Positions 50,911 to 61,214 are shown, counted from the stretch's first letter. The stretch: 64,000 bases of DNA from Sorex araneus (GCF_027595985.1 NC_073306.1:82633599-82697598), one strand, 5' to 3'. The notes: generated from the sequence alone by a model not told the origin. Numbers and translations: made by a program.

Positions 50911-51240
50911 AGGGGCCTGAGAGATAGCACAGGGGTTAAGGCACTGGCTTGCACACGACCTGACCCCGGCCATATCCAGGAGTGATTTCTAAGTACAGGT
51001 TCAGGAGTAAGTCTTTTTTTTTTTTCTTTTCGGGTCACACCCGGCGATGCACAGGGGTCACTCCTGGCTCATGCACTGAGGAATTACTCCTGGTGGTGCT
51101 CAGGGGACCCTATGGGATGCTGGGAATCGAACCTGGGTCGGCCACATGCAAGGCAAATGCCCTACCCACTGTGCTATGGCTCCAGCCCCTAGATTCAGGA
51201 GTAAGTCTTGAGCCTTACAGGGTGTGACCCAAAAGATCAA
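50911..51240 (+). mobile_element. Sense SINE split by a younger antisense SINE
   Basis: 'ggggcctgagagatagcaca' to 'ttcaggagtaagtc' (50911-51013), then continuing 'ttgagccttacagggtgtga' after 51207. Confidence 0.85.
51014..51193 (-). mobile_element. Antisense SINE nested in a SINE, with TSD
   Basis: Consensus-like. Perfect 14-bp TSD 'ttcaggagtaagtc' at 51000-51013 and 51194-51207, made from the body of the host SINE. Confidence 0.96.
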
Positions 51241-51289
51241 CCAGCAAAAAGAAACAAATCAGGAGCCAGAGTGATGGTATAGTGGGCAA

Positions 51290-51610
51290 GCGAGATATCA
51301 GATGGCAGGAATTATCACCCACGCAGGTAGAACAAGTGGACTTCAGGTGTGGCTTTATGGCTTCTTTGTGGAGATGGTGAGATGTGAGGTCTGTGCCATG
51401 CAGGGACTCATCACCACTTCGATCAGCCCTAGATTTCCCCAGCTGCTCCCCTGGGGTGACAGAGGTGGATGGAGAGAAAGTAGCAGATTTCCTTCTCACG
51501 GCTCTGCCTCTCTCCTCCCTGCTTCATGTGAGCCACCCAGTGAAGCTCCACCAGCACCAATGGGAACCTTCAGTGAGTTCTCCAATGACCCTATGACCTC
51601 CCAGGAGAGG
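51290..51610 (+). mobile_element. ERV leader-type repeat, sense
   Basis: Inverted relative of 45980-46260: 'gacttcaggtgtggctttat', 'cgatcagccctagatttccc', 'ggtgacagaggtggatgg', 'gagccacccagtgaagctcc'. No LTR is attached here. Confidence 0.55.
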
Positions 51611-51773
51611 TAAAGTAAGCTGAGTGCTTTACTAGTTTCAAAGAAATAATTTCTTCATAAGTTCTGCTCCTTCCGCTTCTAGGAAAGGTCAATTAAAGAT
51701 GCTCAAGAGAAATTGGGTGCCCTATAGAGTGCTTTGCTCACTTTCTTGCAGTCTCCTTTATGAGACTTCTCCT

Positions 51774-52568
51774 TCTCCCTCCCTCCCTTCCTCCCTCCTT
51801 CCTCCCTCCCTTCCTCCCTCCTTCCTTCCTCCCTCCTTCTTCCTTTCCTCTCCTTCCTTCCTTCCTTCCTTCCTTCCTTCCTTCCTTCCTTCCTTCCTTC
51901 CTCTCCTTCCTTCCTTCCTTTCTTCCTTCCTTCCTTCCTCCCTCTCTCCCTCCCTCCCTCCCTTCCTTCCTTCCTTCCTTCCTTCCTTCCTTCCTTCCTT
52001 CCTTCCTTCCTTCCTTCCTTCCTTCCTTCCTTCCTTCCTTCCTTCCTTCCTTCCTCCTTCCTTCCTTCCTTCCTTCCTCCTTCCTTCCTTCCTCTCCTTC
52101 CTTCCTCTCCTTCCTTCCTTCCTTCCTTCCTTCCTCCCTCCCTCCTTCTTCCTCTCCTTCCTTCGTTCCTTCCTTCGTTCCTTCGTTCCTTCCTTCCTTC
52201 CTTCCTTCCTTCCTTCCTTCCTCTCCTTCCTTCCTCCCTCCCTCCCTTCCTTCCTCTCCTTCCTTCCTTTCTTCCTTCCTTTCTCCTTCCTTCCTTCCAT
52301 CCTTCCTTCCATCCTTCCTCTTCTTCCTTCCTTCCTTCCATCCTTCCTCTCCTTCCTTCCTTCCTTCCATCCTTCCTCTCCTTCCTTCCTTCCTTCCTTC
52401 CTTCCTTCCTTCCTTCCTTCCTTCCTTCCTTCCTTCCTTCCTTCCATCCTTCCTCTCCTTCCTTCCTTCCTTCCTTCCTTCCTTCCTTCCTTCCTTCCTT
52501 CCTTCCTTTCTTCCTTCCTTCCTTCCTTCCTTCCTTCCTCTCCTTTCTTCCCTCCTCTCCTTCCTTCT
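51774..52568. repeat. ~795-bp polypyrimidine (TTCC)n array
   Basis: Plus strand almost purely C and T: TTCC units with variants CTCC, TCCC, TTTC, TCCA and TTCG that are themselves periodic, such as the clustered 'ttccatcc' at 52290-52450. Open frames of 200-330 codons across it on both strands (Pro-Ser-Phe-Leu or Lys-Glu-Gly-Arg) are repeat artefacts. Confidence 0.98.
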
Positions 52569-52858
52569 TATATTTCTAATAGTGTTGGGGATGGACGACA
52601 GGGCTTTATACCTGCAAGAAAAGTGTTTTACACTGAATTACATCCTTGGTCCCATTTTTAACTTCTCATGTTCCATGCTTCATTTGTGTTATGTTATGTG
52701 CTATGATTTTGTTTTAGTTGAAGAAATTAAAGGCTTAACTGAAGCCTATTAATTTCTACATTGAGTCATTCCTTTTCTCCCAGTGTACACTCAGAGTGAA
52801 CTTCTATGGCTCTTTTGTACTTAGGTTGAATAAATTCTAAATTGCTAAGTCTGAAGCT
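52569..52858. other. Unique sequence
   Basis: No repeat or gene recognised. Confidence 0.4.
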
Positions 52859-53043
52859 TTTTGTCTTTTTGTTTGCTTTTGGTTTGGGGGCTATACCCAG
52901 TGGTGCTCAGGGCTAATTCTGGCTCTGATCTCAGGGATCACTCGTACTGGGGCTCAGGGGAACCATACAGAGTGCCAGGGATCAAATCCAGGTTGGGCAC
53001 ATGCAAGGCAAGCATCCTAGCTGCTGTATTATTGCTCTGTCCC
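52859..53043 (-). mobile_element. tRNA-headed SINE, antisense
   Basis: 'gggggctatacccagtggtg' to 'attattgctctgtcccc'. Confidence 0.88.
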
Positions 53044-53075
53044 CTGGAGATTTTTTTTTAAAAAAAGAAAAAAAT

Positions 53076-53275
53076 AGGATTGGAGTGTTAGCACAGTGAG
53101 TAGAGTGCTTGCCTTGCACACGGCTGACCCAGGGTCCAATAACCAGAATCCTGTATGGTCCCTCAAACACCACTAGGAATAATTCCTGAGCATAGGACCA
53201 AGAGTAACCCCTAAGCACTGCTAGGTGTGCCCCATAAAATAAAAATAATGTAATAATAATAATAATAATGTAAAA
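53076..53275 (+). mobile_element. tRNA-headed SINE, sense, (AAT)n tail
   Basis: 'attggagtgttagcacagtg' head, 'aggaataattcctgagcata' body, tail of AATAAT repeats. Confidence 0.88.
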
Positions 53276-53500
53276 TATCATAGCTAGCCTTGGGAAATTA
53301 TTTTTAAACCTAAAATCATGTTTTTACAACGATTGTGACCTTACTTTTGCTATAATGCTAAGAGTGCCTTCAAGATTTCAGTGGTCAGTAGGATCTGTTC
53401 TGAGTTATGAAACTACTGTAGGTTAAAAGGGAAGTGGACATATCTCTTCATTTTCAGCAATGGAAAACAAATTATCAAATGCTTCCTTTTCAGCAGGTTC
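53276..53500. other. Unique sequence
   Basis: No repeat recognised. Confidence 0.4.
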
Positions 53501-53501
53501 G

Positions 53502-53759
53502 ACTTTGGGTGGAGAAACTCCAAACAATAATAGTGAGTTTTTTGTTGAAATATTGAATGTAATCAAAGTAAAGTGAAAGTAAAGTGAAATTTATCAGTTA
53601 CACAGGCTGAGTGGGGGGGTGGGGAGGTGGGGGTTATGGAGGAAGTATACTGTAATTCTTGGTGGTGGAATATGTGCACTGGTGAAGGGATGGGTGTTCG
53701 AGCATTGTATAACTGAGACTTAAACCTCAAAGCTTTGTAACTTTTCACATGGGATTCAA

Positions 53760-53796
<37 letters not shown>

Positions 53797-53800
53797 AAGG
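53502..53800 (+). mobile_element. Short L1-tailed retroposon, second copy
   Basis: Same start as 14722 (hairpin 'tggagaaactcca', 'aataatagtgag', 'gaatgtaatcaaagtaaag') and the same L1-type 3' end ('gaagggatgggtgttcgagc', 'caataaaaat'), then (AAAT)n. Confidence 0.7.
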
Positions 53801-53884
53801 GGAGTGGAGGAAGGCATGGCTTCAGAATATCTACCCATCCCAGATCCGTAAGCTGAAATCCCAGCCAGGTGAGCTAGTCAGTTC

Positions 53885-54115
53885 CTTTTCTTCTAAAACC
53901 ATTTTTATCAAGATAAAGAATTTATAAAACTGCTAATTATACTTTCCATGCATACACTATTCCAACACCATACCCAACACCAGAATGTTACCTCTTCTCT
54001 CCATCAGTATCCCAGAGCCCCTCCAAAACACCCTTTCCCCCATGAAGGCTAAGTTCTATGGGCAGAATCTCCAGATAAGTGATATATTATATACATTCTC
54101 ACCTGCCCCTGGCTA
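53885..54115 (-). mobile_element. L1-type 3' end, antisense, old
   Basis: 'ctattccaacaccataccc' and 'agtatcccagagcccctcc' resemble the second-style 3' end at 33.2 and 35.2 kb. Confidence 0.45.
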
Positions 54116-54235
54116 GAAAAGTTTATTTAAAAAATTTAATTCAGTTCTTTCTTTTGGGCTAGTTTCAAGGACACTAGGCCAGGGCACAGGTACCTCTTGA
54201 GTTTAAAATATCTCTGTGTGGGGAAAGACACCACA

Positions 54236-54378
54236 GGCGGGGTCCGAGCATAGTTCAAAAGGCTAGCACACATGCTTTCCATGCCACTTTTGACATGTTC
54301 CCCTGACCTCCACTGGTAGACACTTCTGAAAACCATGTCAGGAGTACTGCCCCCACAGCCCACAGCCCAAGTGTGACC
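54236..54378 (+). mobile_element. Old tRNA-headed SINE, sense
   Basis: 'ggggtccgagcatagttcaa' and 'gtcaggagtactgcccccac', strongly diverged. Confidence 0.5.
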
Positions 54379-54535
54379 CCTAAGCCACACCTAGCAGTAT
54401 TGACCATTGCTTCCTCTGTGCTGTTTGAGGTTACTCCCTACAGTGTTTAGGGCCCACATACTCACTTGGATGCAACCCAGGGGTCCAGTGTGCAAAGCAC
54501 ACATTCTAGCCCTTTGAATCATCTCCCTGGCCCTG
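54379..54535 (-). mobile_element. Old tRNA-headed SINE, antisense
   Basis: 'gccacacctagcagtattga' to 'gaatcatctccctggccc'. Confidence 0.6.
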
Positions 54536-54579
54536 GACTGAACTTTTATTGTCTCTCAGGGCTTAAGAGTCAGATCATG

Positions 54580-54756
54580 GGGCTGGAGTGATAGCACATC
54601 GGGTAGGGCGTTTGCCTTGCACGCGGCCAACCCAGATTCGATTCCCAGCATCCCATATGGTCCCCCGAGCACCGCCAGGAGTGATTCCTGAGTGCATGAG
54701 CCAAGAGTAATCCCTGTGCATTGCTGGGTGTGACCCAGAAACCAAAAAAAAAAAAA
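54580..54756 (+). mobile_element. tRNA-headed SINE, sense, with TSD
   Basis: Consensus-like. TSD 'agagtcagatcat' at about 54567-54579 and 54758-54770. Confidence 0.96.
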
Positions 54757-54840
54757 AGAGTCAGATCATTTCTCTTTCTCAGGAGTCTCCATCAGATTCT
54801 ACCTGTAACACCTGCATTGGAGCTTAATTAACTGTTCATT

Positions 54841-55006
54841 TTTTGGGGGGTCATACCCAGGGATGCACAGGGCTTACTCCTGGCTCTGCCCTCAGGAATC
54901 ACCCCTGGTGGTGCTCAGGGGACCATATGGGATGCTGGGAATTGAAACCGGGTCGGCCACGTGCAAGGCAAACACCCTTCCCACCATGCTATCGCTCCAG
55001 TCAGCC
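54841..55006 (-). mobile_element. tRNA-headed SINE, antisense, with TSD
   Basis: TSD 'aattaactgttc' / 'aattaactattc'. Confidence 0.92.
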
Positions 55007-55149
55007 CCCAATTAACTATTCTTTATATGAAATTCCTAATAGGTTCTGGAGCTTTTGGTTATGCCAATGAACAACCTTCATTCACTTCTTATTAGACATG
55101 TAATCACTTCATGGACCTGGCTTGACATTGTAATTTAGCTGTTTATCTC

Positions 55150-55528
55150 TGAGAGCTTATATTGGATATTCTGTTCTAACCCTTTGATATATACCATGGT
55201 ATTTTGATTACGATAATTTTCCATTTTTTTTTTTTGCTTTATGGGTCACACCTGGCAATGCACAGGGGTTACTCCTGGCTCTGCACTCAGGAATCACCCC
55301 TGGCGGTGCTCGGGGGACCATGTGGGACACTGGGAATCGAACCCGGGTTGGCCGCGTGCAAGGCAAACGCCTACCCCCTGTGCTATCTCTCCAGCCCCAA
55401 TTTTCCATTTTTCTGAAGTCCTCTTCTATATCTTTCTGAAGTGACTTGTAGTTTACCAGTTAAACATTTTTAATTTCCTTTGTTGATTTCTAGGTGCTTA
55501 ACTTTTTTGGAGATTACTTTGGTTCAAC
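55150..55528 (-). mobile_element. Inverted 5' part of an L1 insertion
   Basis: 'tattttgattacgataattt' and, after the SINE, 'ctgaagtcctcttctatatc' and 'aagtgacttgtagtttacca' are antisense of the ORF2 thumb region (compare 6650-6720 and 27740-27790). Confidence 0.75.
55229..55397 (-). mobile_element. tRNA-headed SINE, antisense, with TSD
   Basis: TSD 'aattttccattttt' on both sides, inside the inverted L1 piece. Confidence 0.96.
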
Positions 55529-56115
55529 GTTTTTGAAATAACAATATGGACTCTTCTCAAAAAACTAGAAATTGAGTTTCCCTATGATTGAGCAGTTCCA
55601 CTTAGGGCATCTACACCAATGGCCTAAAAACTCTATTCAGAAAAGACATTTGCACTCTTATGCTCATTGTAGCACTATTCACACACAATAGACCAAATCT
55701 GGAAACAACCCAAGTGTCTAAGAGCAGATGACCAGATAAAGAACTATGGCACATATACAAAATTGAATAATATTTGTGTATAAGAAAAGACAAAATCTTA
55801 AATTTGCGGCCACACAGATGCATTTGGAGAGTATCATGCTTAGTGAAATCAGAAGGAGAGGGACAGATACAAAATGATGGCTCTCATACCTACGCTATTA
55901 AAAAAAAATAGGAAGGGAATAATAAATAACCAAAGAAAATGGAACCTGAGAACAGTCCACAGAACTGAGGTTTCCATGGTGGAGGACAGAATTTGGAAGG
56001 CTATGTTAAGGTGGGTTACACTCTGGTGGAGGCTGTGGTGTTGGAACATTGTATAGATAAAACCCTGTCATTGACAGTATTGTAACTCATGGTGTTTCAT
56101 AAATAGATCTTCAAA
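55529..56115 (+). mobile_element. Direct 3' part of the same L1 insertion
   Basis: 'gaaataacaatatggactct', 'cattgtagcactattcacac' and 'aatctggaaacaacccaagt' are sense ORF2 C-terminal sequence, followed by an old 3' UTR ending 'gtttcataaatag'. With the inverted piece it forms a second 5'-inverted L1. Confidence 0.8.
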
Positions 56116-56141
56116 AGTTCCATCCTCTCCCCCATTTTAAA

Positions 56142-56323
56142 TCTGGGCTACACACAGCAATGCTTAGGAATTACTTCTGGGTCTGTGCTCAGAAATTACT
56201 TTTGGTGGTGTTTGGGAAAACCATATATGATGTCTGGGGGAACCATATGTGATGCTGGGGATCGAACGTGGACTGTCTGCATGCAAGGCAAGTGCCCTAC
56301 CTGCTGTACCATTGCTCTGTTTC
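56142..56323 (-). mobile_element. tRNA-headed SINE, antisense, with internal duplication
   Basis: 'gctacacacagcaatgctta' to 'accattgctctgtttcc'. The 'ccatatatgatg' segment is repeated as 'ccatatgtgatg'. Confidence 0.85.
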
Positions 56324-56455
56324 CAAGTTCTCTTTCTTGATCGCACCCAAAGCAACAGATTTTGGGGACATTTTGGGGAAAATTCTGTAAACTAACTCTT
56401 ACAGGGACAAAGGCACACATTTCCTCAATCCAGCGCTATCTGTATTTCTGCCTGC

Positions 56456-56574
56456 CTGAGATGTGTACTCTCTTTTACTTCATCATGTACATTTTCTATT
56501 ATCCTGAAGTCCACCCACAGCTCTCTCTGGAATGTGAGAGCTCTCTTTGCTCTGGAGAAACCAGTGTTCTCCCT

Positions 56575-56575
<1 letters not shown>
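56456..56575 (+). mobile_element. LTR fragment, sense
   Basis: 'gagatgtgtactctctttta' and 'gctctggagaaaccagtgtt' match the central part of the 37.6/46.4-kb LTR family. Confidence 0.6.

Positions 56576-56637
<62 letters not shown>
56575..56637. repeat. (CT)n microsatellite between opposed LTR pieces
   Basis: About 60 bp of CT separating a sense LTR fragment from an antisense one. Confidence 0.95.
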
Positions 56638-56641
<4 letters not shown>

Positions 56642-56644
56642 CTC

Positions 56645-56915
56645 CCCTCTCATGAAGTAAAACAGATTTTATTTGGAGGTTTTGAATGTGTGGAGGGGAG
56701 AGAGAGTGGAGAGTAACGTGCTCAAGAGAGAATCCAGCTTTTCCAAGGGCAGAGAGAGCCCCTACACTTGTCCCAGCATTAGACATGAAAGCATGGAAGT
56801 ACACATCTCAGGAGGGGAGATGCGGGCGACACATGTGCTGGGGCACCACATGGGCTCAAGTTTCAAAGGCCGCCCCAATTCTGCCCACTTAGCAACACCC
56901 CTAGCAATGGACTCT
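56645..56915 (-). mobile_element. LTR fragment, antisense
   Basis: 'gaagtaaaacagattttatt' (poly(A)-signal complement), 'gcattagacatgaaagcatg', 'aagtacacatctcaggaggg', 'cccacttagcaacaccccta': antisense of the same LTR family. Confidence 0.75.
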
Positions 56916-56935
56916 ACTCTAGGCAGTGTCCTCTC

Positions 56936-57065
56936 TTGAGCACAATACTCTGTCTCTCCCCTCCTATTCCCTAAGCAAACTTATCTTCCTTTACCATTTA
57001 TGGCCTTCCTGAAATTATTTTTTATGGAGATAGGCAACAGACCCAGCAGAGACTAGAACTGATTT
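56936..57065 (+). mobile_element. LTR 3' end fragment, sense
   Basis: 'ctctcccctcctattcccta' to 'ccttcctgaaattatttttt' resembles the U5 end of the LTR at 38.28-38.36 kb in direct orientation. Confidence 0.5.
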
Positions 57066-57127
57066 TCCTGCCAAAGAGTGATTCTTCACTCCAGCCTATA
57101 TCCATGATTCCCAAAGAACTGGGGTGG

Positions 57128-57296
57128 GGGCCGGAGCAATAGCACAGCGGGTAGGGGTTTGCCTTGGATGCGGCCAACCTGGGTTCAATTCCTGGCATCC
57201 CACATGGTCCCCAAACACAGCCAGGAGTAATTCCTGAGTGCAGAGCCAGGAGTAACCCCTGAGCATTGCTGGGTGTGACCCAAGAAGAAAAAAAGA
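57128..57296 (+). mobile_element. tRNA-headed SINE, sense, with TSD
   Basis: 'ccggagcaatagcacagcgg' head. TSD 'aaagaactggggtgg' at 57113-57127 and 57297-57311. Confidence 0.96.
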
Positions 57297-57311
57297 AAAG
57301 AACTGGGGTGG

Positions 57312-57588
57312 TGGATTCCTATGTTGTGAAGATCAGGTGGGACTCAGGTACAGTTTGACAACTGTAATGTGGAGCTGAGGCATAAGGTGGAAGCCATGAC
57401 GGTGCTCAGTGCAGACTGTACCATGCTAACCCTCCTGGGCACTTCCTGGGTGACCGAGGTGGGTGAAGAGGAATGCAGTGACTCTGCTCTGGAGGCTGTC
57501 ATTTCTCCTGTCATACTTCACACATCATTTGTTACAAAAGGAAAGTCGGTCCTTGCCTCTGCATTGGCTCCCAGGTCTATCCTTGTCT
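57312..57588. other. Unique sequence
   Basis: No repeat recognised. Confidence 0.35.
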
Positions 57589-57589
57589 G

Positions 57590-57702
57590 CCCTCACAGAA
57601 TTTCAGGAGGGCATGAACAGTGAAGTAAAGTATCTTCTTCAGGAGATACTAATTGGGTGGGGGATTTCAAGGGAGAACAGGGGATTCTTCAAGGTGGAGA
57701 GA
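57590..57702 (-). mobile_element. LTR 3' end fragment, antisense
   Basis: 'acagaatttcaggagggcat' and 'cagtgaagtaaagtatc' resemble the antisense LTR end seen at 38.57 and 46.40 kb ('aagaatttcaggaga'). Confidence 0.5.
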
Positions 57703-57873
57703 GTCAGGGGTCGGAGCAGCAGTGTAGCCAGTAGGATGCTTGCCTTGCAATCTGCTGGCCTGGGTTAGATCCCCAGCACCCCATACAGTCCCCAAGCACC
57801 ACCAGGAGTAACTCCTGAATGCAGAGCCAGGAGTAAGCCCTGAGCAAACTGGATGTAGCTCAAAAACAAAAAC
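57703..57873 (+). mobile_element. tRNA-headed SINE, sense
   Basis: 'ggtcggagcagcagtgtagc' head, 'ggatgtagctcaaaaacaaa' tail. Confidence 0.88.
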
Positions 57874-58239
57874 ATAGTGGCGAGAGCCCCTAGGACCTAT
57901 CCAAGTCAATGTGTGGGCAAATCCCCAAACAGGGAACCCCTGCTGCCTTGCCTCTGGTTTTAGAGGGATTTTTTTCCTCCCCAATTGCCGCCACTTGGGG
58001 CTTCCTACGTGGACATGAGTGAGTCTGCTGTTCGGGTGTTCTCAAGGGGACAAAGTCTGGAACTTCTGGTGTTTTTCTTCCATATTCTTATCACAGCTTC
58101 TGCGCTGTGCACAGGGCGAGGGGAGGTGTCTGTGTTCCATCCCAGGGCTGATGCTGGTTAGATTGTTATCTGTTTCTTTCTGCATCTCAGTGGGTTTCTG
58201 GCCTTGCATTTAGACGACTTTGGGCTGGAGACAAGTGAC
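57874..58239. other. Unique sequence
   Basis: No repeat or gene recognised. Confidence 0.4.
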
Positions 58240-58424
58240 TTATTTTTTGGGGGAGGTGGGGGCAGAGGGGTCACACCCGGCGATGCATAGGGCTTACTCC
58301 TGACTCTGCACTCAGGAATTACTCCTGGCGGTGCTCGGGGGGCCATATGGGATGCTGGGACCCAAACCCGCGTTGGCCACGTGCAAGGCAAATGCCCTAC
58401 CCGCTGTGCTATCACTCCAGCTAT
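58240..58424 (-). mobile_element. tRNA-headed SINE, antisense, with TSD
   Basis: TSD 'gacaagtgactt' at 58226 and 58425. 'gaggggtcacacccggcgat' to 'tatcactccagct'. Confidence 0.95.
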
Positions 58425-58584
58425 GACAAGTGACTTCTTTAATCTTGGCTTTGTTTCTTCCTTAGAGAGACTCTTTGCCCTCCCACCCCCCATCTTCCCT
58501 CGACCTTCACCCAATGGCCTTCCCCACCTGCCCGTTCCCTCACCTGCTTCATTGCCACTCTCTCACTCTCCCCAGCTTTGCTGG

Positions 58585-58920
58585 CCTTGAAACCTCTGAA
58601 TTCATTCCCACCTCAGGGCTGTGCAGATGCTGTTCTTCCCATCTGAAATAGTATTTCCCAGGTCTACCTGTCCTTTTATCTTACAGGCTTTCTCTGAGGA
58701 ATAAAATCGAACTCCCTTCTCCTACTCCTTGCAGTTCCCTGGCTTTGTTGTACTGATCAGCGCCTGACAACATTCTTTTATTGTTTCATTCCACCCTCCC
58801 CAGTCCCTCGCCACCGCCACTGTAGTGTAAGTACCAGAAGAGCAGTGACATAGCATCATTCCCTTCTGTATCCCCCGGAGCTGGAATGTCCTAGAGACAT
58901 CCATTGAGTGAAGGAATGAG
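58585..58920 (+). mobile_element. L2 element, sense
   Basis: 'cctcagggctgtgcagatgc', 'gtaagtaccagaagagcag', 'tctgtatcccccggagctgg' and 'ccattgagtgaaggaatgag' follow the conserved 3' end of the mammalian-wide L2 LINE. Ancient, much older than the shrew repeats. Confidence 0.75.
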
Positions 58921-58924
58921 TTTT

Positions 58925-59020
58925 ATTAATGCGACCCAGGGAGGTTGAGCAGCTTCCCCAGAGTTTCAGAACTGGGGCCTGGAGAAGCTGGAGGGAAACC
59001 CAAACCAATTCCCAAGTTCA
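58925..59020 (+). mobile_element. MIR-like fragment, sense
   Basis: 'cccagggaggttgagcagct' and 'cagagtttcagaactggggc' match the MIR 3' half. Confidence 0.6.
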
Positions 59021-59848
59021 GAGTCCAGAAGAAGTCACCGTTTTCCAGTGTCCTGAGATCCCGTTGCAGAGTCAATCTTGTTCTCGGGCTGAGCAGGGGC
59101 TTCTGCTAGGGGCCCTTCAGTTTCTGAGACTATTACCCACAGTTAAGCATCGACTTTAGGGCTCCAAGAACCAAGGGTTCCATGATTGCCACAGCTGTGG
59201 TATCACTGGCAGCTAGACTAGGAGCGGGGGGTAGGTATATGGCTCTTACAAAGGAAGTCCCAACCAGTGTCTCTTTGAGGGAGGAGGAACATTAATCTGA
59301 GTCTCAAAATATGAAATATTCCCTAGCTTGCAAATGCATACAGAATGTGTTTGCCTAGCGACCACCAAGAGAGCAGTGTTATGTGGAAGGGAACAAAAAG
59401 ACAAAGCTGCTCGGTTCAATTCGCCCCGCTGATGGCTCTGCTCTCCCCGGGAGGTCGCCTCTGTGTGCTGATTACTGTGAGTTAAGGAAATGGGAGAGGG
59501 ATGCTGAGATGAAGTCATCTTTCTCCTCCCCTAGGGTCTTGCTTCGCAAAGAACCTGTCTTTTGGTTTGAGATTCTGAGGGCCAGAAAACTGGGCCTCTT
59601 GCGCCCGACCAGATGGACATATTCTCCCCAAATCAGGTCACTGCTAGAGCCGCTGGTATAAAGAGAATGTGTGTGTGTGTGTGGGGGGGGGGGCAGGGAT
59701 GGGTTTATGGAATCAAGGAGGGTGGTGTGAGATGCGGCAGAGCAGGGTGGAGGCTATGGAGTGTTAAAAGACCAAAATAATTAATTTGCCTTTGAATAGC
59801 GTTTAGCAATTTACAAAGGACCTTGTTGTTTCTCATTTCAGAAACTTT
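59021..59848. other. Unique sequence
   Basis: No recent repeat for over 800 bp, apart from a short (GT)n/(G)n tract at 59665-59695. No coding feature recognised. Confidence 0.45.
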
Positions 59849-60036
59849 TTTTTTTAAAGATCTTGTTTTTAAGTCACACCATGTGATGCTCAGGGGTCAC
59901 TCCTGACTCTGCACTCAGGACTTACTCCTGGTGGTGCTTGGAGGAACATATGGGATGCTAGGTATCAAGCCTGCATGCAAAGCAAGGCAAGTGGAAGGTA
60001 AGTACCCTACCTGCTGTACCATTGCTCCAGCCCCTC
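59849..60036 (-). mobile_element. tRNA-headed SINE, antisense
   Basis: 'taagtcacaccatgtgatgc' to 'taccattgctccagcccc', with a small insertion in the head ('gcaaggcaagtggaaggtaa'). Confidence 0.88.
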
Positions 60037-60096
60037 AAAACATTTTTTAAAGACTTAATTTAAATATTTAAAATACCTGATTTTGCATTATACATG

Positions 60097-60100
60097 CTTT

Positions 60101-60160
<60 letters not shown>

Positions 60161-60162
60161 TT
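60097..60162. repeat. (TTTC)n microsatellite
   Basis: About 65 bp, at the tail end of the antisense SINE that follows. Confidence 0.95.
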
Positions 60163-60316
60163 TTGGAGGGGGATTGACTTGTGGGGGACTCACACCTGTC
60201 CTGTGCTTAGAGGATACTCCTGACTCTGTGCTCACTAGACCATATGCAGTGCCAGGGATTGAACCAGTCAATTGCATGCAGGGCAAATTACTTGATCCCT
60301 GTATGGGTTAGCCCCT
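60163..60316 (-). mobile_element. tRNA-headed SINE, antisense, diverged
   Basis: 'ggactcacacctgtcctgtg' to 'ctgtatgggttagcccc'. Confidence 0.78.
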
Positions 60317-60530
60317 CACCTCCGAACATTTTATAGATACAAACAGGTAGCTCATACATCGTGCTGATCTGTCCGGAAACAGTTCAAGCAGGCACTCTGG
60401 GATTTTAAGGTAAATCTTCTCATCCTGGAGTCCATGTCTTTCCATTATCCCTGAGTCAGTTTTTATTTTATCTGTGATATCTCTGAGGAGAGGGACAGAG
60501 AAGGGCTGGATGCCCACTGCTCCCCTTTTT
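60317..60530. other. Unique sequence
   Basis: No repeat recognised. Confidence 0.35.
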
Positions 60531-60620
60531 CCTGGCTAATATTTACAAAGCACTGTGTGCCAGGCACTCTGCTAAGCACTTTATATGGGAGAGAAGGCCA
60601 CTGCTAGTCCATTGCAGGAG
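60531..60620 (+). mobile_element. MIR or L2-type fossil, sense
   Basis: 'aatatttacaaagcactgtg' followed by 'tgccaggcactctgctaagc' and 'actttata' is the hallmark start of this ancient repeat class. Confidence 0.65.
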
Positions 60621-60744
60621 GGTAAAAGAGAGAAGCAGAGAGGTAAAACCTGACTAACTCAAGCAAAATCAAAAGATGACCTGTACTAAGTCAAGAATGT
60701 ACACGACTACTGAAGAAAAAAATAACTGAAATTTCTTTCTTTTT

Positions 60745-60866
60745 TATTGGGGGGGCACACTTGCTCCACACCCAGCATTGCTCTGGTGTTACTACTTCTG
60801 GTTCTGCACTCAGAAATTACTCCTTGGAGTGCATAGGGGAACATATGGGACACTGGGGATTGAACA
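60745..60866 (-). mobile_element. tRNA-headed SINE, antisense, head missing
   Basis: 'ccacacccagcattgctctg' to 'ggacactggggattgaac', ending in AAAC repeats. Confidence 0.78.
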
Positions 60867-61032
60867 AAACAAACAAACAAAGTACTTCTGGGAGCTGATG
60901 GTCTTTGAGCCCTAAAGACAGGCACAATTTGTGAATGAGAAGGTAATGGGACATGGGTATTCCATGCGGAGAATAAAGGTAGGATGAGTGAAGAGGCTGG
61001 AAAGTCCTGGGCATGCCACAAACAAGGCTTTC
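60867..61032. other. Unique sequence
   Basis: Short spacer with AAAC repeat at its start. Confidence 0.35.
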
Positions 61033-61214
61033 TTCCTTTTTTTTCTTTTTTCTTTTTGGGTCATACCCAATGATGCTCAGGGGTTACTCCTGGCTCTGCA
61101 CTCAGCAATTACTCCTGGTGGTGCTCAGGGGACCGTATGGGATGCCAGGGATTGAACCCAGGCTGGCCGTGAGCAAGGCAAACGCTCTACCTGCTGTGCT
61201 ATCGCTCCAGCCCC
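61033..61214 (-). mobile_element. tRNA-headed SINE, antisense
   Basis: 'ctttttgggtcatacccaat' to 'gctatcgctccagcccc'. Confidence 0.95.

Noticed and set aside
51699..52752. Open frames of 200-330 codons on both strands
   Set aside because: They are translations of the TTCC array (Pro-Ser-Phe-Leu and Lys-Glu-Gly-Arg periodicity) with no domain; every frame is open because the repeat lacks stops.
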